Assembly (NCBI GenBank): GCA_051418055.1
Contig: JBPRGH010000007.1
Span: 1 to 64,000 of the forward strand
Length of the DNA: 64,000 nt
Source of the DNA: JBPRGH01 sp051418055
GTDB taxonomy: Bacteria; Bacteroidota; Bacteroidia; Cytophagales; Cyclobacteriaceae
Direction: 5' to 3'
Below are positions 54,101-63,335 of this stretch, piece after piece (the stretch's first letter is position 1; every line of letters starts with the position of its first letter). Both the position numbers and the translations under genes were made by a program. The notes beneath the pieces were generated by a model. The model searched no databases. It saw nothing but the letters and a program-made list of their open reading frames with translations, and was not told the DNA's origin.

Positions 54101-54136
54101 TTTGAATAAATTGTCGAAACTTTACAAGTATTTTTT
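54101..54136 (+). promoter_or_regulatory. Candidate promoter of the TlpA-like gene
   Basis: TTTG at 54101-54104 and TATTTTTT at 54129-54136 (7 of 8 to TAnnTTTG) are spaced 24 bases, slightly long for a -33/-7 pair. The ATG follows at 54151. Confidence 0.3.
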
Positions 54137-54150
54137 CGGTATAAAAGTTT

Positions 54151-54744
54151 ATGAAGAAGACAATTAAAGAGATTTTAATATTGGTTGCTGTATTAATAGT
54201 GCTGAATGTCACCGGTTTACTTGGTGAAGTAACAGGATTTTTGCAAAGGGGCCTTTTTTACACCGGGCTGTTAAATGCCAATGTTGAGAAATTGGAGAAT
54301 GCAAAAGAAGCAGATTATAATTTTACAATGACTACTCTTGATGGTGAACAGGTGTCATTTACTGAATTTAAAGGTAAAGTTGTTTTCCTAAACCTGTGGG
54401 CGACCTGGTGCGGTCCGTGTATTGCCGAAATGCCCGGGATACAAAACTTATATGATAAAGTAGAGAAGGATGATATTGTATTTGTAATGTTAAGCCTGGA
54501 TGAGACAACGGATAAGGTACAGAAATTCGTTGATAGAAAAGAATTTGATTTTCCTGTTTATATGGCTTCACACGGAGTTCCTGACGTCTTTCGTACAGGA
54601 TCAATCCCCACTACACATATAATTTCCCCGGAGGGTAAAATAATCTATACTAAAAAAGGAACAGCTAATTATAATACGGAGAAATTTAAGGAGTTTTTGG
54701 GAAAACAGGTTAATTTCCCAAAAACTCAATCCTCTACTCAATAA
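54151..54744 (+). CDS. TlpA-type membrane-anchored thioredoxin
   Basis: A 197-aa thioredoxin-fold protein held by an N-terminal signal anchor (residues about 7-24, ILILVAVLIVLNVTGLL). The periplasmic domain has the active site NLWATWCGPC, with C87 and C90, then EMPGIQNLYDKVEKDDIVF, and a cis-proline region with IPTTHIISPEG. It probably keeps periplasmic or cytochrome c cysteines reduced. The end of the gene encodes a perfect 14-base inverted repeat and overlaps the convergent lepB by 11 bases. Confidence 0.9.
   Translation: MKKTIKEILILVAVLIVLNVTGLLGEVTGFLQRGLFYTGLLNANVEKLENAKEADYNFTMTTLDGEQVSFTEFKGKVVFLNLWATWCGPCIAEMPGIQNLYDKVEKDDIVFVMLSLDETTDKVQKFVDRKEFDFPVYMASHGVPDVFRTGSIPTTHIISPEGKIIYTKKGTANYNTEKFKEFLGKQVNFPKTQSSTQ
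54691..54727. terminator. Perfect 14-base inverted repeat past lepB, inside the tlpA-like gene
   Basis: The arms GAGTTTTTGGGAAA (54691-54704) and TTTCCCAAAAACTC (54714-54727) are exact reverse complements around a 9-base loop. The repeat lies 6 bases downstream of the lepB stop and within the last codons of the TlpA-like gene. It is the strongest hairpin in this part of the window and probably ends or protects both convergent mRNAs. Confidence 0.6.
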
Positions 54745-55879
54745 GCTTAAAGAACCTTCTCCAGCGCACTTTATCAATTATATTGAATAAGCTTTCCTGG
54801 GCATCCAGCGATAGCCAGATAAAAAATGCTTTTCCTACCACATGATCTTCAGGAACAAATCCCCAGTACCTGGAATCCAGTGAGTTGTGACGGTTATCTC
54901 CCATCATAAAATAGTAATTCTGACCAAAGGTATATGTCTCCATTGTTTGTCCTTCAATCAGTAACTTACCACCTTCTATTACAACATCCTCATTATATTC
55001 ATAATATCTGATAACATCGCCGTAGAGAGCCAAGGTGGAGTCATTAATATCAACTGTCATCCCAGCTTTTGGCACAACCACAGGGCCAAAAAAGTCACTG
55101 TTCCACGGGAACATTTCAGGATTTTTAGGGAAAATATCAGGTTCTACATCTTCAGCAGTTTTAGCTCTTAACGCACCATTCGTAATTGTTGCAGGCTCCA
55201 CATCTATAATAAATGGTAATTCCTTTAGCTCCTCAGCTGTCTGTGGCATTAACCTCATCTGATAAATAGCCTTATTATCACGCCACCCTAATATGCCGTA
55301 ATCACTTATTTTGTATTTCTTTAATGTCCGCTCATTAATCGGATTATTTGAGGTCACCATATAGCTAAACTGCATTTCCGGAGGATTAGCAATAGCCTTT
55401 CCATTAATTTGCACCTGCTTATCGTCAATGCTTATAGTATCTCCCGATATGGCTACACATCTTTTAATATAATTTGTTTTCAGGTCGGAAGGATATTCCA
55501 GTTCAGGAGGAAAGTTAAAAACAACTATATCATTTCTTTTAATAGAAGTAAAGCCAGGTAAACGGTAATGGGACAGTTGGATCCAATCAACATAAGAAGG
55601 GATATCCGTAAACCATATTTTTTGATGTGTTAAAGGCAGCTGCAACGGAGTTTTTGGTGTGCGAGTACCATAATGGAATTTACTTACAAACAGAAAATCC
55701 CCCACCAGCAATGATTTTTCCATTGATGGAGTTGGAATAGTATAAGCCTCCATTATCAACCAACGTATTAAAGTAGCTGCAATTACAGCAAATAATATGG
55801 CGTCAGCCCACTCCCTGGTCTTTGACTTGGGCTTTTCATTTTCCTTTTCTTTCTTTTTCCAGAATTTCCAGTTTGCCAT
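54734..55879 (-). CDS. lepB: Signal peptidase I
   Basis: A 381-aa type I signal peptidase. A basic N-terminus is followed by a transmembrane helix (about residues 25-43). The catalytic serine is S52 in IPTPSMEKSLLVGD and the lysine is K139 in NYIKRCVAISGD. The later family boxes are in YYFMMGDNRHNSLDSR and WGFVPEDHVVGKAF. A long insert between about residues 145 and 310 is usual in Bacteroidota forms. It cleaves signal peptides of exported proteins, such as the many in this window. It lies 52 bases after dapB. Confidence 0.95.
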   Translation of the reverse strand: MANWKFWKKKEKENEKPKSKTREWADAILFAVIAATLIRWLIMEAYTIPTPSMEKSLLVGDFLFVSKFHYGTRTPKTPLQLPLTHQKIWFTDIPSYVDWIQLSHYRLPGFTSIKRNDIVVFNFPPELEYPSDLKTNYIKRCVAISGDTISIDDKQVQINGKAIANPPEMQFSYMVTSNNPINERTLKKYKISDYGILGWRDNKAIYQMRLMPQTAEELKELPFIIDVEPATITNGALRAKTAEDVEPDIFPKNPEMFPWNSDFFGPVVVPKAGMTVDINDSTLALYGDVIRYYEYNEDVVIEGGKLLIEGQTMETYTFGQNYYFMMGDNRHNSLDSRYWGFVPEDHVVGKAFFIWLSLDAQESLFNIIDKVRWRRFFKLIE

Positions 55880-55931
55880 TGTTATTTATCTCTTTCTATA
55901 TATTATTCTTACTGCAAAAAAGCAGGTTTAA

Positions 55932-56648
55932 TTAAAAACTTAAAAAGTCATCCATTGATAACACACCTTTTTTATCTTTCAGCCATTCTGCTACCAACAC
56001 TGCTCCCATTGCAAAACCCTTACGGGAATGAGCTTCATGTTTTATTTCAATAGTATCGATTTCACTATTGTAGCGCACAATATGGGTTCCCGGCACTTCA
56101 CCCTCTCTTTCAGAATAAATTTTCAGCTGATCTGAACCTGCATGTTCATCTTCTGTCCATGAATTTTTACGCTTAACCTCATTTATTATCCCCTCCGCCA
56201 ATGAAATAGCTGTACCACTTGGAGAATCTTTTTTTGCTGTATGATGTATTTCTTTCATGGATACGTCATATTCAGGATTATGTTCCATGATCTGTGCCAG
56301 GTAGCGATTTATTCTGAAGAATATATTAACTCCAATACTATAGTTGGAAGCGTAAAAAAAGGTACCATTTAATTTATTACAGAGCTCCTCTATTGCTGGC
56401 TTTTTGCTCAACCACCCTGTTGTTCCACTAAGAACAGGTTTATTATTCTCCAGGCAAAGCTGGATATTTGATGCAGCCGCTTCGGGTGAGGAAAATTCAA
56501 TTACCACATCAGTATCATCCCACACATCTTTAGTAAGTGAATTTTGGTTTTCTGATGTTATGCGTCCAGAAATCTTATGGCCCCTGCTGACAGCTATCTC
56601 CTCAATAGTATGTCCCATTTTTCCATAACCCAGTAATAAAATATTCAT
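55932..56648 (-). CDS. dapB: 4-hydroxy-tetrahydrodipicolinate reductase
   Basis: A 238-aa NAD(P)H-dependent reductase of the lysine and meso-diaminopimelate pathway, which feeds peptidoglycan synthesis. The nucleotide-binding GYGKMG is at residues 7-12. The catalytic histidines are H135 and H136 in KEIHHTAKKDSPSGTA, with the substrate lysine four residues later. It is slightly short for the family, as usual in Bacteroidota. It starts 2 bases after the DUF5683 stop. Confidence 0.95.
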   Translation of the reverse strand: MNILLLGYGKMGHTIEEIAVSRGHKISGRITSENQNSLTKDVWDDTDVVIEFSSPEAAASNIQLCLENNKPVLSGTTGWLSKKPAIEELCNKLNGTFFYASNYSIGVNIFFRINRYLAQIMEHNPEYDVSMKEIHHTAKKDSPSGTAISLAEGIINEVKRKNSWTEDEHAGSDQLKIYSEREGEVPGTHIVRYNSEIDTIEIKHEAHSRKGFAMGAVLVAEWLKDKKGVLSMDDFLSF

Positions 56649-56650
56649 AT

Positions 56651-57211
56651 TTAGAACTTTAATCTTACACTTAGGCCAGAATTAATTCCCTGTGCATAAC
56701 GCACCTGGGGCTCGACGGATACTCTTAGCTCCGGATTAAGTTTAAATTCTTTCAGGTGTGAATCAATATGAGCCTCTGCTATCTGTAAAAAATAAAAAAC
56801 ACCTGTAATAATTAAATAAAAATCCCTCTCTCTACGTGTGTCCTCAACAAGCCGCCTTAGGTTATCCACGCTATGACCAGATTGGTTAATTGTTAAAGGA
56901 TTATCATCAATCTCCGCAAAAAGATCTTTTCGGAACCGGTTATAATATTCGTGATAATAATCAACGGTAAAATATAATGCTACAAATCCACCATAAACGA
57001 TAGGTATTTTCCAATAACTTTTATTATAAGCCTGCCCCAGCCCTGGTAGAGCTGCAGAATAAAGTGATGCCTTTTTGGGATCAAATCTTTTAGCATAATC
57101 CGTATCTACAGCAATCAGCGTATCACTTCCTGTATACAAAGTATCCGTTTCCTGGGCATGTAGCAGGGAGTTGAAGGCTATTAAAAAAGATAAGGTTATT
57201 AATAAGCGCAT
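56651..57211 (-). CDS. DUF5683 protein
   Basis: A 186-aa exported protein with a signal peptide (about 1-19, SLLHAQ). The family core is KASLYSAALPGLGQAYNKSYWKIPIVYGGF (parts ALPGLGQAYN and WKIPIVYG), followed by hydrophobic helices and the strand-like end NPELRVSVEPQ. Function is unknown. DUF5683 genes are regularly found between parB and dapB in Bacteroidota, as here; it overlaps the parB stop by 1 base. Confidence 0.88.
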   Translation of the reverse strand: MRLLITLSFLIAFNSLLHAQETDTLYTGSDTLIAVDTDYAKRFDPKKASLYSAALPGLGQAYNKSYWKIPIVYGGFVALYFTVDYYHEYYNRFRKDLFAEIDDNPLTINQSGHSVDNLRRLVEDTRRERDFYLIITGVFYFLQIAEAHIDSHLKEFKLNPELRVSVEPQVRYAQGINSGLSVRLKF

Positions 57212-58116
57212 TACAGATCCAGGATATCCAAAATTCTGTTCAGATCATCGACAGAAACAAAAGGGATTTTAATTTCCCCTTTTTTGCCATCACTCTTTAT
57301 CTGTACCCTTGTACCGAAATGTGATGCCATTCTCTGCTGTAAATTTTTAATTTCTTCTGATTCAGGATTTTGCTGACTTTTTTCCTTTTGTTGTTTTTTA
57401 CCAAGAGCCAAATCCCGTGCCAAAGCTTCTACCTGGCGCACCGACAGGTCTTCTTTTAATATTTTTTGAAAAAGGTCCAGCTGTACATCAACATTATCAA
57501 TTGTAATCAAGGCACGAGCATGTCCCATGCTTAATCGTCCATCACGCAAGGCAATCTGAATATCCGGTGGCAATTTTAACAGCCTCAGATAATTATTTAC
57601 AGTTGTCCTGTTTTTACCAACCCGGTCGCCAAGCTCCTCCTGTTTTAGCGAGCATTCATCCAGTAGGCGCTGATAGCTAAGTGCAATTTCAATTGAGTTA
57701 AGATTTTCCCTCTGAATATTTTCAATTAATGCCATCTCCAGCATCTGCTGGTCATCAGCGGTCCTTATATAAGCAGGAATAGCCTCAAGACCCGCCTTTT
57801 TGCTCGCCTGATAACGTCTTTCACCGCTTATAAGCTGGTATTTATCTTTAGATAATTTTCTAACAGTAATGGGCTGTATAATTCCCTGTACCTTTATTGA
57901 TTCAGCTAGCTCCTGAAGTGCTGTTTCATCAAACTGCTGACGAGGCTGAAAAGGATTAACTTCTATATGAGCAATTGGAATTTCCCCTATAGAACTTGTA
58001 CCTGAAGCCTTTTCTCCGGAAATCCTTCTGTCTGATTCAGGTGAATCATGCAACAATGCACCCAATCCCCTACCTAACGCATTTCTTCTTTTCTGTGGTT
58101 GTTGTTTTTTACTCAT
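57211..58116 (-). CDS. parB: ParB chromosome partitioning protein
   Basis: A 301-aa ParB/Spo0J protein. The N-terminal basic part has ALGRGLGALL, the CTPase/ParB domain has IEVNPFQPRQQFDETALQELAES, GERRYQASKKAGLEAIPAYI and ENIQRENLNSIEIA, and the central helix-turn-helix has LGDRVGKNRTTVNNYLRLLKLP for parS binding. The C-terminal dimerisation domain is short. With ParA it segregates the chromosome origin. I found no clear parS site in the window. Confidence 0.96.
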   Translation of the reverse strand: MSKKQQPQKRRNALGRGLGALLHDSPESDRRISGEKASGTSSIGEIPIAHIEVNPFQPRQQFDETALQELAESIKVQGIIQPITVRKLSKDKYQLISGERRYQASKKAGLEAIPAYIRTADDQQMLEMALIENIQRENLNSIEIALSYQRLLDECSLKQEELGDRVGKNRTTVNNYLRLLKLPPDIQIALRDGRLSMGHARALITIDNVDVQLDLFQKILKEDLSVRQVEALARDLALGKKQQKEKSQQNPESEEIKNLQQRMASHFGTRVQIKSDGKKGEIKIPFVSVDDLNRILDILDL

Positions 58117-58125
58117 CCTCTCTCC

Positions 58126-58899
58126 TTACTTTGTCATTCCATTCTTGTCCAGAATTTCCTTTGCTAAATTTAAATAACTTATTGCTCCTTTGCTTTCCGC
58201 ATCATGAACAATCGCTGGTACACCAAAACTCGGTGATTCACTAAGCTTTATATTCCTTGGGATTATAGTTTCAAAAGACATTGACTTAAAATGAGCCCCT
58301 ACTTCTTCAACTACCTGATTAGACAGCCTAAGACGGACATCATACATTGTCAGTAAGATCCCTTCTATTTCCAGATTTGTGTTAAGCCTGGTTTGAATAA
58401 TCTTAATAGTATTTAATAATTTCCCTAAACCTTCAAGGGCAAAATATTCACACTGCACAGGTATTATAACGGAATCAGCGGCTGTTAAAGCATTTATGGT
58501 AATAAGACCTAACGATGGGGAGCAGTCAATAATTATAAAATCATAATCATCACGTATAGGAGCCAATGCTTCCCGCATTTTTTCTTCCCTGTTATCGATC
58601 TCAACCATCTCTATTTCAGCACCAACAAGGTCTATATGGCTGGGAAGCATATCGAGGAACTTCAGGTTAGTATGTTCGATTGCATTCTTTACATCTGCAT
58701 CCTCCACCATACATTCATAAATACTTAAATTCACAGCTTTAGGATCCAGTCCTAAACCTGAAGTACTGTTGGCCTGTGGATCAGCATCTACCACAAGCGT
58801 TTTAAATTCCAAGGCTGCCAAACTTGCAGCAAGATTTATAGCGGTGGTCGTTTTACCTACTCCACCTTTTTGATTCGCTATCGCAATAACTTTACTCAT
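58126..58899 (-). CDS. parA: ParA chromosome partitioning ATPase
   Basis: A 257-aa Walker-type ATPase (Soj/ParA). The deviant Walker A is KGGVGKTTTA (residues 11-20), with the signature lysine K11. The switch I region is VVDADPQANSTSGLG, and Walker B is FIIIDCSPSLGLIT. The short N-terminus marks the chromosomal type rather than a plasmid ParA. Its start overlaps the upstream hydrolase by 8 bases, and parB follows after 9 bases. Confidence 0.96.
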   Translation of the reverse strand: MSKVIAIANQKGGVGKTTTAINLAASLAALEFKTLVVDADPQANSTSGLGLDPKAVNLSIYECMVEDADVKNAIEHTNLKFLDMLPSHIDLVGAEIEMVEIDNREEKMREALAPIRDDYDFIIIDCSPSLGLITINALTAADSVIIPVQCEYFALEGLGKLLNTIKIIQTRLNTNLEIEGILLTMYDVRLRLSNQVVEEVGAHFKSMSFETIIPRNIKLSESPSFGVPAIVHDAESKGAISYLNLAKEILDKNGMTK

Positions 58900-59587
58900 C
58901 CGTTGGTACTATTTTTTTTGTTTCTCCTATTTTCAGCAGAAGTAATTCAATATTACTGTCTTTTGCAGCATTTAAAGCCTCATCATGATCTATTTCAATT
59001 TGAGGGAATGTATCATAGTGCATTGCTATTACTTTTCCTGCATTCACAAATTTTGCAGCCAATATTGCATCATCAATATTCATTGTGAAGTTACTACCTA
59101 CAGGAAGAAAAGCCAGGTCAATTTTAAATTCCTCTGAAATTAATTTCATATCATAGTGTAAGGCAGTATCCCCGGCATAATAGAAGGTGCCTTCATTAGA
59201 AACTATAACAAAACCGGCAGGATTTCCCCCATAGCTTCCATCAGGCATACTACTTGAATGTACGGCATTAACCATTTTAACATTCCCAAAATCAAATTTC
59301 CAGCTACCTCCGTGATTCATTGGATGACCATTCTCGATACCTTTTTTTTCAAACCACTTGACAACTTCAAAAGTAGAGATCAGCTGAGCCCCACTTTGTT
59401 TCTGGATCTGCTCTACATCTGCAATATGGTCCTGGTGACCGTGAGATAAAAGAATGTAATCAGGTTTTATGGTATTTATATCAATATCTTTTGCCAGCTC
59501 ATTAGGAGTAATAAAAGGATCAAATAATAATTTTTTATTTCCTATAGAAATTAAAAAACAAGAATGTCCATAATAAGTAACCTCCAT
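58892..59587 (-). CDS. UPF0173 metal-dependent hydrolase
   Basis: A 231-aa metallo-beta-lactamase fold hydrolase of the UPF0173 group. The start EVTYYGHSCFLI is typical. The metal site is HGHQDH (about residues 50-55), with further ligands in NHGG and YAGDTALHYDMKL and the final AMHYDTFP histidine. The substrate is unknown. It heads the minus-strand operon with parA, parB, DUF5683, dapB and lepB; the overlap with parA is 8 bases. Confidence 0.92.
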   Translation of the reverse strand: MEVTYYGHSCFLISIGNKKLLFDPFITPNELAKDIDINTIKPDYILLSHGHQDHIADVEQIQKQSGAQLISTFEVVKWFEKKGIENGHPMNHGGSWKFDFGNVKMVNAVHSSSMPDGSYGGNPAGFVIVSNEGTFYYAGDTALHYDMKLISEEFKIDLAFLPVGSNFTMNIDDAILAAKFVNAGKVIAMHYDTFPQIEIDHDEALNAAKDSNIELLLLKIGETKKIVPTDE

Positions 59588-59623
59588 AATTTCGTCTTTT
59601 GGTAATTAGAAATTTTGAGGTTA

Positions 59624-59631
59624 CAAATATA
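59624..59631 (-). promoter_or_regulatory. Candidate -7 element for the hydrolase-parAB operon
   Basis: On the minus strand this reads TATATTTG, an exact TAnnTTTG match, 36 bases before the start at 59587. It suggests an operon boundary after yidC. Confidence 0.45.
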
Positions 59632-59674
59632 TAAGAATAACCGAATTATCATTGGAGAAATTTATCCTTCACTC

Positions 59675-61459
59675 CTACTTATTCTTTTTTTTCTGTGCAG
59701 CTTCCTGCTTGGCACGCATGGCATCTTCCAATCGCTGCTGGAAAGTGGATTTTTTCTTTCCTACACGTTTTTTCTTATTTTCCTCAAGCTTCTCCCTGAT
59801 CTTATCATCATCTATAAACTTTCTGATTGCCCATTGCTGGCCAAAAGTAATAATGTTGCTAAGGAAATAATAATAACTTAATGCTGCAGGATATGAGTTA
59901 AGAACAAAAAGGAATACTACCGGCATCATATAACTCATAACTGCCATAGGGCCCTGAACCGTACTAACCTGCTGATTGCTCCAGGTATAAAGTATAGTGG
60001 AGACCGTCATTAACAGAACAAATAAGCTGACATGGTTTCCATATATGGAGCTAAGAATAGGAATATAAGCATCCCATTCCAGTACAGAATCATAAGTAGA
60101 AAGATCATCTGCCCATAAGAACGATTCCTGGCGAAGCTCAATTGATTCAGGGAAGAAATAAAACATCGCCAAAAGGATTGGCATCTGAAGCAATAACGGT
60201 ATACAACCGCTTACAGGATTCACCCCTACAGATTGATAAAGCTTCATTGTCTCCTGCTGGATCTTCATCTGATCACCCTCACTTTTCTCCCTGATCTCAT
60301 CTATCTCCGGCTTCAAAACTTTCATTTTTGCCATTGAAAGGTAAGACTTATAAGAAAGAGGGAAAAGAACCAGCTTTATGATCAATACCATTACGAAAAT
60401 GATCATCCCATAATTATCAAAGAAGTTATTCAGCAGGTTAAATAAAGGGATAATGACGAACCTGTTTACCCAGCTCATTGGAGGCCATCCCAAGTCAAGA
60501 TTTTGGGAAAATTCAGGGGCTACATTTTTTAGTATATCATAATCATTCGGACCAAAGAAATAAGTAAAAGTATTTCCGCCACTGACATTTGTTGAAGGTA
60601 GTAAAAGATTTACTTTAGCTGTCTTTATTATATTTTCTGTGCTCTGATCTACAGTAGCGGCTACATATCCCTGACTGAAGGGCTTTTGTGAAATAATTGC
60701 TGAGGAGAAGAATTTCTGCTTTATGGAGACCCATTTTATAGGTTCACTTATTGTTTCCTCTTCCAGCCCCTCTGATCTCTCTGAAAGGCTTTCATAATCC
60801 TCATCAAGATTTAACCAACCAACGGTAGTATTGATCCTGCTTACCTCTACATCCCGTTCAACTCTTTTTATACGGTCCGTCCATTCAAGAGAAAGATCTC
60901 CCGGAGCCCCTGAGGCAGGGATTACCTTATGGATCAGTTGATAACCTGTGGGTGGAAGCATATAGCGGTAAGTAATTCTATCCTGCCCTCCCGCCTGAAG
61001 ATTAAACTCAACTACTGCAGTATCCCCTACAGCTGACTGGCTTGTCGTAAAATGAAGTTTACTCAGGTTTAAACGCTCATTACCAAAAGAGGTAAACCAA
61101 TTAAACCTGCTGCTTTCCTCATCTACCAGGATCAGTGGCTGCCCGTCATACGTTTTAAAATCCTTTAATTGAACCCGGCTTACTACACCGCCATAACTAT
61201 TTAGAGTTACTTTAATATTTTCATTTTCTACAATAATATCTTCAGCTTCACCTGTAGCTGCCGAAGCATAATCGCCCAATTTTTCGAGTTCTAAAGAATC
61301 TATAGGAGCCTCTTCTTCCTCCGGTTGTTCTTTAATTGGCTCCTCAACAATTTGAGGAACATCATCTTCCGGTTTGGTTGGTTGGGGAGAAAAGAATTGT
61401 AAATATACTATGAGTAATACGGCAATTAATATAAGCCCCGTTGCTTGATTTTTATCCAT
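59675..61459 (-). CDS. yidC: YidC membrane protein insertase
   Basis: A 594-aa insertase that places proteins into the inner membrane, alone or with Sec. It starts with a first transmembrane helix (about residues 7-24), then the large periplasmic beta domain (about 60-345), then the conserved five-helix core from about 350 (IFVMVLIIKLVLFPLSYKSYLSMAKMK, parts shown). GCIPLLLQMPILLAMFYFF marks the substrate groove. The lysine-rich C-terminus (about 565-594) is the ribosome-binding tail. It follows pyrG by 23 bases. Confidence 0.95.
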   Translation of the reverse strand: MDKNQATGLILIAVLLIVYLQFFSPQPTKPEDDVPQIVEEPIKEQPEEEEAPIDSLELEKLGDYASAATGEAEDIIVENENIKVTLNSYGGVVSRVQLKDFKTYDGQPLILVDEESSRFNWFTSFGNERLNLSKLHFTTSQSAVGDTAVVEFNLQAGGQDRITYRYMLPPTGYQLIHKVIPASGAPGDLSLEWTDRIKRVERDVEVSRINTTVGWLNLDEDYESLSERSEGLEEETISEPIKWVSIKQKFFSSAIISQKPFSQGYVAATVDQSTENIIKTAKVNLLLPSTNVSGGNTFTYFFGPNDYDILKNVAPEFSQNLDLGWPPMSWVNRFVIIPLFNLLNNFFDNYGMIIFVMVLIIKLVLFPLSYKSYLSMAKMKVLKPEIDEIREKSEGDQMKIQQETMKLYQSVGVNPVSGCIPLLLQMPILLAMFYFFPESIELRQESFLWADDLSTYDSVLEWDAYIPILSSIYGNHVSLFVLLMTVSTILYTWSNQQVSTVQGPMAVMSYMMPVVFLFVLNSYPAALSYYYFLSNIITFGQQWAIRKFIDDDKIREKLEENKKKRVGKKKSTFQQRLEDAMRAKQEAAQKKKNK

Positions 61460-61482
61460 CTTCTGCTAAAATCCTAGTCTTG

Positions 61483-63102
61483 CTATTTTTTACTTTTTTT
61501 ATAATCCAATGCAGCTTTTGTAAAGCCGACGAAAAGTGGGTGCGGGTTTAAAACCGTACTTTTTAATTCAGGGTGATACTGTGATCCTAAAAACCATGGG
61601 TGATCTTTGAGTTCGATAATCTCCACCAGGTTTGTGTCAGGATTTATTCCTGAAGCAATCATGCCCTTTTTTTCCATATCTTCTAGGTACTTGTTATTAA
61701 ACTCATACCTGTGCCTGTGACGCTCGGATATTTTTGCTTTACCGTATACATTATAAGCCAACGATCCTTTTTTTAATGCACATGGATAAGCTCCAAGCCT
61801 CATCGTACCTCCTTTGGTCGTAATTTTCTTTTGCTCTTCCATTAGGTCAATAACCGGATGTTTGGTCTTTTCATTAACCTCTGTAGATGCCGCATCTTTT
61901 AATCCAATTACATTTCTTGAAAATTCAACAACGGCACACTGCATCCCCAGGCATATCCCAAAGAATGGGATCTTATTTTCCCGTACATATTTTATTGCCG
62001 CTATTTTACCCTCAATGCCCCTTTCGCCAAAACCGGGTGCCACTAATATCCCATCTATATTCCTTAATACGGAATCAACATTGTCTTCGGTTATATTTTC
62101 CGAAGCAATCCATTCAATATTTACTTTACATTCATTGACCGCTCCGGCATGAATAAAAGCTTCAGCAATTGATTTATATGCATCAGGAAGTTCCACATAT
62201 TTACCCACCAAGGCGATTTTTACCTCATCAGTAGGGTTTTTTAATTTACCTAAAAAACTTTTCCACTGATCCAGGTTAGGTTCAGTTTTAGTGGTAATTT
62301 TTAGTTTTGAAAGCACCCGTTCATCAAGCTTTTCTTTACGCATAAGAAGCGGTACATCGTATATTGTCTCCGCATCCAGTGCTTCTATAACCGAATTTAT
62401 ATGTACGTTACAGAATAAGGCAAGTTTTTTCCGTATATCCATCGGCAGCCTGTGCTCTGAGCGGCATACCAAAATATCCGGCTGGATACCAGCTTCCAGC
62501 AGCTGCTTAACGGAATGCTGCGTAGGCTTCGTTTTAAGCTCTTTTGCAGCACTCAAATATGGTATGAGGGTTAAATGGATAACAAGGTAATTATTAGGTC
62601 CAAGATCCCATTTCACCTGTCTAACCGCCTCTATAAAAGGCAGCGATTCAATATCACCAACACATCCTCCTATTTCTGTAATCACAAAATCATATTCACC
62701 ACTCTCACCAAGCTGATATATGTTTCTTTTAATTTCATCAGTAATGTGCGGGATCACCTGAACAGTTTTTCCCAGATACTCACCCTTGCGTTCTTTTGTA
62801 ATAACTGTATTATAGATCCTTCCGGTGGTAACATTATTAGCCTGTGAGGTAGGTGTATTTAAAAACCGCTCGTAATGCCCCAGATCAAGGTCAGTCTCTG
62901 CGCCATCATCCGTAACAAAACATTCTCCATGTTCATAAGGATTCAACGTGCCCGGATCAATATTAATATAAGGATCAAATTTCTGGATGGTAACCTTATA
63001 GCCTTTAGCCTGCAGCAGCTTACCCAGGGATGCCGATATGATACCTTTACCTAAAGATGACGTTACCCCTCCGGTAACAAAAATGTATTTAGCTGAAGCC
63101 AT
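61483..63102 (-). CDS. pyrG: CTP synthase
   Basis: A 539-aa CTP synthase converting UTP to CTP with glutamine as nitrogen source. The synthase half starts with FVTGGVTSSLGKGI and holds DPYINIDPGTLNPYEHGE (parts) and the metal-binding ITEIGGCVGDIES. The glutaminase half has the nucleophile cysteine in GICLGMQCAVVEFSRNV (near residue 380) and the histidine and glutamate in GSQYHPELKS. The gene pairs with yidC in one operon, as is usual in Bacteroidota. Confidence 0.97.
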   Translation of the reverse strand: MASAKYIFVTGGVTSSLGKGIISASLGKLLQAKGYKVTIQKFDPYINIDPGTLNPYEHGECFVTDDGAETDLDLGHYERFLNTPTSQANNVTTGRIYNTVITKERKGEYLGKTVQVIPHITDEIKRNIYQLGESGEYDFVITEIGGCVGDIESLPFIEAVRQVKWDLGPNNYLVIHLTLIPYLSAAKELKTKPTQHSVKQLLEAGIQPDILVCRSEHRLPMDIRKKLALFCNVHINSVIEALDAETIYDVPLLMRKEKLDERVLSKLKITTKTEPNLDQWKSFLGKLKNPTDEVKIALVGKYVELPDAYKSIAEAFIHAGAVNECKVNIEWIASENITEDNVDSVLRNIDGILVAPGFGERGIEGKIAAIKYVRENKIPFFGICLGMQCAVVEFSRNVIGLKDAASTEVNEKTKHPVIDLMEEQKKITTKGGTMRLGAYPCALKKGSLAYNVYGKAKISERHRHRYEFNNKYLEDMEKKGMIASGINPDTNLVEIIELKDHPWFLGSQYHPELKSTVLNPHPLFVGFTKAALDYKKSKK

Positions 63103-63137
63103 AAGTTACTCCTAATTCATCATTAACTTATGGGGTG

Positions 63138-63145
63138 CAAAGGTA
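63138..63145 (-). promoter_or_regulatory. Candidate -7 element for pyrG-yidC
   Basis: On the minus strand this reads TACCTTTG, an exact TAnnTTTG match, 35 bases before the pyrG ATG. Confidence 0.5.
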
Positions 63146-63335
63146 ACAGATTAGGGCTCATTATTTATATATACTGGAAAATTTTTCAGGCTTATCTTCT
63201 GCATGTGATTCGCAGCTAATAAAAGCAACTTGTCAGCACATAACTACCACTAATCGAAACTATAAGGAAAAAACAGGTTTTTTGGGGTTATTTCGCAGAT
63301 TGAGAGCGTATTAAAGATGTAAAAAGAGCATCCTA

